DNA of 35,848 nt from an uncultured Collinsella sp. (GTDB lineage Bacteria > Actinomycetota > Coriobacteriia > Coriobacteriales > Coriobacteriaceae): contig CATYLC010000022.1 of NCBI GenBank assembly GCA_958408685.1, positions 1 through 35,848 on the forward strand, given 5' to 3'. Positions 32,618 to 35,848 of this stretch are shown here, one piece after another. How positions within the stretch are numbered: position 1 is the first letter of the stretch; the number at the start of each line of letters is the position of its first letter. Under the pieces are notes generated by a model. It saw only the letters and a program-made list of their open reading frames with translations. It searched no databases and was not told the origin of the DNA. A program made the position numbers and the translations under genes.

Positions 32618-35110
32618 ATGACCGCAACCGCCAGCCGAACCACTAACCGCAGGCCCGAGCTCTTGGCGCCCGCCGGAGGGCCCGAGCCCTTTGCCGCCGC
32701 ACTCGCCGCCGGAGCAGACGCCATCTACTGCGGCATGGGCAGCTTCAACGCCCGCCGCAAGGCAACCAACTTTACCGACGAGGCCTTTGAGCAAGCCTGC
32801 CGCGCCGCGCATCTAGCCGGGTCGCGCGTCTACGTCACGGTCAACATCGTCATCAAGCAGTCCGAGATGGGCGATGCACTGCAGCTCATCCATCGCTGCT
32901 CCACGCTGGGCGCCGACGCCTTTATCATCCAGGACTGGGGCCTGTTCTTTGAAGTCAAGCGCACCATGCCCGGCATCGAGACACATATCTCGACCCAGGC
33001 GAACATCCATGACGACCGCGGAACCATCTGGTGCCGTGAGCAGGGCGCCGACCGCGTGACTCTCTCGCGCGAGCTCTCCATCGACGAGATCGCCGTTATT
33101 CACAACGCCGCGCCCGATGTCGACCTCGAGGTCTTTAGCCACGGTGCCATCTGCTTTTGCTACTCGGGTCTGTGCCTGCTGTCGAGCTTTGCCATGGCGG
33201 GCCGCTCGGCCAACCGTGGCATGTGCGCCCAGCCCTGCCGCCTGCCCTACGAGCTGATCGACGAGAACGACCGCACGCTCTCCCCCGCCGGCCGCGAGCG
33301 TGCGCTGTGCCCACGCGACACCAACACCTCACAGCTTGTTCGCCGTCTGTATGACGTCGGCGCCGCATCGCTCAAGCTCGAGGGCCGCATGAAGGCGCCC
33401 GATTACGTGTACTCCATCGTTGATGTGTATCGTCACGAAATTGACGACATGTTATCCGGAGCCACCGTTGCCAAGGACGAGGAAGCCGCCCGCCAGCGCC
33501 AGCTCAAGCGCTGCTTCAACCGCGACTTTACGCACGCCTATCAGGACGGCACCTCGGGCGACGAGATGATGAGCTACGAGCGTTCCAACAACCGCGGCCA
33601 GATCGTGGGCACGGTGCTGGGCAGCCGCCCGGCCAACCGCGATGTGCGCGGCCTCAAGCCCGACGACCGCCGTCGCCGTGCCGCCATCGCCCGTATTGAG
33701 CTGTTTGAGCCCGTGGGCAAGGGCGACCTGCTGGAGCTTCGCCACGACGATGAGTTCGACCAATTCCTGACCACCATTGCCGCCGATGATGCCGCCGCCG
33801 GTGACATCATCGAGTGCCGCATGCCCCGCAGCATGCCCGAGGGCTGCCGCGTCCGCGTGATTCGCAGTCAGTGCGCCATCGACGCCGCCGGTGCCGCGCT
33901 CAAGCGCGATGTACTGCGCCGCCGAGCTGTTGATGTGTCCGTCGTGGCGCGCCTGGGCGAGCCGTTTACTGTCACACTCACCTGCTGTGACAACCCTTCG
34001 CTTACGGCAACGGCCACGGGCTTTACCGTCGAGGCCGCCAAGACCCGTGCGGTCGAGGCGTCCGATCTGGTGGAGCACGTCGGTCGCATGGGCTCCTCGC
34101 CCTTTGAGGCTGCGAGCTTTGATGTGACGCTCGATGAGGGCTGCGGCATGGGCTTCTCCGCTGTGCACAAGGTGCGCGCTGCCGCCTGCAAGGCGCTGGA
34201 GGAGGCCATTCTCGCACCGTACGAGGAGCGCGCGAAAACGCTCGAGTTGCCGGTGCTCGACAAATGTACGCGTGCCATGCCCGAGCATTACCGCGATGAG
34301 CCGCAGATCTGCGCCACCGTCACCTCGCTCGAGGCCGCCGAGGCAGCGCGCGCGGAGGGTGCAACGCGCATCTACATGACCACCGACGCGCTCGATGCGG
34401 CCGAGCTCTCCCCCGCCGATGCGTTTGAGCAGGGCATCGTGCCCGTATTCGACGAGGTCTGCCGCGCCGTTGACCACGAGCGCGTCGATCCCTGGATCAA
34501 TGCCGGAGCCACCGTCGCCGTCGGCAATATCTCCGAGCTTGCCCTGGCCGCGCGGGCTGGCGCCACGGTCGAGATTCGCTCTTGCCTGCCGGTGCACAAC
34601 ACGCCCTGCATGGAGGCGCTTGCCGAGCGCGGCGCCGGTGCGTTTTGGCTCTCGCCCGAGATCACGCTCGACGAGATTGTCTCGCTCGGCGCCGCCGCAC
34701 CCGCGGCTCTGGGCATCACCGTCTTTGGCCGCCCGCGCGTCATGACAAGCGAGCATTGCATTCTGCAGGTTGCCAACGGCTGCATCCACGATTGTGTCAA
34801 CTGCCGCCTGCGCGCCCGCAAGCTCTCGCTCAAGAATATCGATGGAAAGGTCATGCCCGTCCGCACCGATATCCACGGCCGCTCTCGCCTGTACGATGCC
34901 TACCCCATCGACCTCACGCCGCAGGTCCCTCAGCTGCTCGATGCCGGTGTGCGTCGTCTCATGGTGGACGGAACGCTGCTCGAGACGGATGAGGTGGGCC
35001 GTGCCGTCGCCCGCGTTCGTCGCGCCGTCGAGGCCGCGCAAGCCGGCCGCAAGCCGGCCGCCCGCCTACGCGGTGCCACCTCGGGCTGCATGTTTGTGGG
35101 AATTAGCTAA
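32618..35110 (+). CDS. U32-family protein (RlhA-like, with DUF3656-type middle)
   Basis: 830 residues from the ATG at 32618 (AAAGGCAGG upstream). The N-terminal barrel begins ELLAPAGGPEPF. The U32 signature EVFSHGAICFCYSGLCLLSS spans 171-190, and C179, C186, C203 and C207 are placed to bind the Fe-S cluster known from this family. ASLKLEGRMKAPDYV follows. A long DUF3656-like region and a C-terminal extension with CIHDCVNCRLR come after it. E. coli relatives (RlhA, TrhP) hydroxylate rRNA or tRNA using prephenate-derived steps, so an RNA hydroxylase is more likely than a peptidase. The pseudouridine synthase gene follows 15 bases later, consistent with a shared RNA-modification operon. Confidence 0.85.
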   Translation: MTATASRTTNRRPELLAPAGGPEPFAAALAAGADAIYCGMGSFNARRKATNFTDEAFEQACRAAHLAGSRVYVTVNIVIKQSEMGDALQLIHRCSTLGADAFIIQDWGLFFEVKRTMPGIETHISTQANIHDDRGTIWCREQGADRVTLSRELSIDEIAVIHNAAPDVDLEVFSHGAICFCYSGLCLLSSFAMAGRSANRGMCAQPCRLPYELIDENDRTLSPAGRERALCPRDTNTSQLVRRLYDVGAASLKLEGRMKAPDYVYSIVDVYRHEIDDMLSGATVAKDEEAARQRQLKRCFNRDFTHAYQDGTSGDEMMSYERSNNRGQIVGTVLGSRPANRDVRGLKPDDRRRRAAIARIELFEPVGKGDLLELRHDDEFDQFLTTIAADDAAAGDIIECRMPRSMPEGCRVRVIRSQCAIDAAGAALKRDVLRRRAVDVSVVARLGEPFTVTLTCCDNPSLTATATGFTVEAAKTRAVEASDLVEHVGRMGSSPFEAASFDVTLDEGCGMGFSAVHKVRAAACKALEEAILAPYEERAKTLELPVLDKCTRAMPEHYRDEPQICATVTSLEAAEAARAEGATRIYMTTDALDAAELSPADAFEQGIVPVFDEVCRAVDHERVDPWINAGATVAVGNISELALAARAGATVEIRSCLPVHNTPCMEALAERGAGAFWLSPEITLDEIVSLGAAAPAALGITVFGRPRVMTSEHCILQVANGCIHDCVNCRLRARKLSLKNIDGKVMPVRTDIHGRSRLYDAYPIDLTPQVPQLLDAGVRRLMVDGTLLETDEVGRAVARVRRAVEAAQAGRKPAARLRGATSGCMFVGIS

Positions 35111-35125
35111 CCGAAAGGCTTGCAC

Positions 35126-35785
35126 GTGAACGAAGAACCTCAAGTCCTCTACTGCGATGCCTGGCTCATGGCCATCGACAAGCCCGCCGGCATGATCGTA
35201 CACGGTGACGGCACCGGCGAGCGCACGCTCACCGACTACGCCAGCGATCTGCTGCTGGCGATGGGCGACGGCTTTGCCGCGACCGACATGCAGCCGCTCA
35301 ACCGCCTGGACCGCGACACCACCGGCGTAGTGCTGTTTTCGCTCGACAAGCAGACGCAGCCCGCCTTTGACCAGATGGTCATCGACCACGCTTTCGAAAA
35401 GCACTACCTGGCGCTCGCCGAGGGCAAGATCGACTGGAACGAAAAGCTCATCGACAAACCCATCGCCCGCGACCGCCACGACAGCCGCAAGATGCGCGTC
35501 GGCGCCAGCGGCAAGCCGTCGCAGACGCGCGTCAAGGTGCTCAAGCGTCTTAAGAGCCGTCGTGGCCTGCCCACGCGCTCGTATATCGATGTCGAGCTGC
35601 TCACCGGCCGCAAGCACCAAATCCGCGTGCACCTGGCAAGCGAGCGTCATCCCCTGGTTGGCGACGAGCTCTACGGCACGCCGCGTCCCTGCGGCCTCAT
35701 GCTCCATGCCCACAGCGTGTCCTTCACGCATCCCGTAACCGGTGAGCACATCCACATCGAAGCCCCCTGCCCCTGGGAGCCCTAA
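35126..35785 (+). CDS. RluA-family pseudouridine synthase
   Basis: 219 residues from the GTG at 35126 (AAAGG 7 bases upstream; an in-frame TTG at 35120 is less well placed). The catalytic loop is NRLDRDTTGVV with D62, where many relatives have HRLD. LYCDAWLMAIDKPAGMIVH near the N-terminus and TGRKHQIRVHLA with HPLVGDELYG in the C-terminal half are typical of the RluA fold. It isomerises uridine in rRNA or tRNA; the target base cannot be told from sequence. It is probably co-transcribed with the U32 gene. The last 60 bases after the stop show no convincing terminator or gene. Confidence 0.92.
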   Translation: MNEEPQVLYCDAWLMAIDKPAGMIVHGDGTGERTLTDYASDLLLAMGDGFAATDMQPLNRLDRDTTGVVLFSLDKQTQPAFDQMVIDHAFEKHYLALAEGKIDWNEKLIDKPIARDRHDSRKMRVGASGKPSQTRVKVLKRLKSRRGLPTRSYIDVELLTGRKHQIRVHLASERHPLVGDELYGTPRPCGLMLHAHSVSFTHPVTGEHIHIEAPCPWEP

Positions 35786-35848
35786 AACCTGCCAAAAAGG
35801 GCTCTTCGGGGGTTTGTGTGGGTTAGCCGCCCGGTAAAAGTGCTCGCC

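Noticed and set aside
35790..35848. Terminator after the RluA-family gene
   Set aside because: The sequence has A and G runs but no stable stem followed by a U-tract before the window ends.

Overview
The window looks like a chromosomal segment of a high-GC anaerobic gut actinomycete of the class Coriobacteriia, most likely Collinsella or a close relative. This is inferred from base composition, gene style and gene content, because no rRNA or other marker gene is present. Its core is an anaerobic purine/urate degradation locus that resembles the E. coli yge-ygf-xdhD region. The locus lies in two halves separated by about 11 kb of accessory DNA.

Left half (176-10120). xdhC-like and yqeB genes on the minus strand diverge from yqeC on the plus strand; together they form a maturation set for a selenium-dependent molybdenum hydroxylase. 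This three-gene block is bracketed by two copies of a 67-bp palindromic repeat (92-158 and 2877-2943). A minus-strand series follows in transcription order: dpaL (ygeX), ygeY, ygeW, a terminator-like hairpin, mocA/ygfJ, hyuA. A PAS/HTH regulator of the YheO type diverges from dpaL, and two copies of a 15-bp palindrome lie between them.

Accessory region (10244-21335). It holds a single-pass membrane protein, a small unknown ORF, a DUF262/DUF1524 (GmrSD-like) nuclease, and a three-gene unit. That unit is a DEDDh exonuclease, a small protein and a large His/Asp- and glycine-zipper-rich protein. The last two each appear broken by a one-base loss. Two AAA ATPases with C-terminal PDDEXK-like domains follow, each with an unusual promoter: one has five copies of a motif at an exact 23-bp period, the other a perfect 21-bp inverted repeat. 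Tandem palindromic repeats lie between the second ATPase and the xanthine dehydrogenase gene.

Right half (21445-32317). The minus-strand series in transcription order is a uracil-xanthine family permease, ssnA, ygfK, a four-cluster ferredoxin, and a fused xdhD-type xanthine dehydrogenase. A second YheO-type regulator diverges from the permease, and ridA follows it. The window ends with two RNA-modification genes, a U32-family protein and a RluA-type pseudouridine synthase.

Working model (inference from the families). The permease imports urate or xanthine. XdhD, with a cofactor prepared by MocA, XdhC, YqeB and YqeC, and YgfK with the ferredoxin, carry out low-potential reduction or oxidation of the purine ring. 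HyuA and SsnA open or deaminate ring products. YgeY and YgeW process ureido intermediates towards 2,3-diaminopropionate. DpaL makes pyruvate and ammonia, and RidA clears the 2-aminoacrylate/imine intermediate. The paired divergent regulators suggest each half is switched by its own PAS sensor. No carbamate kinase and no FAD subunit of xanthine dehydrogenase is present in the window.
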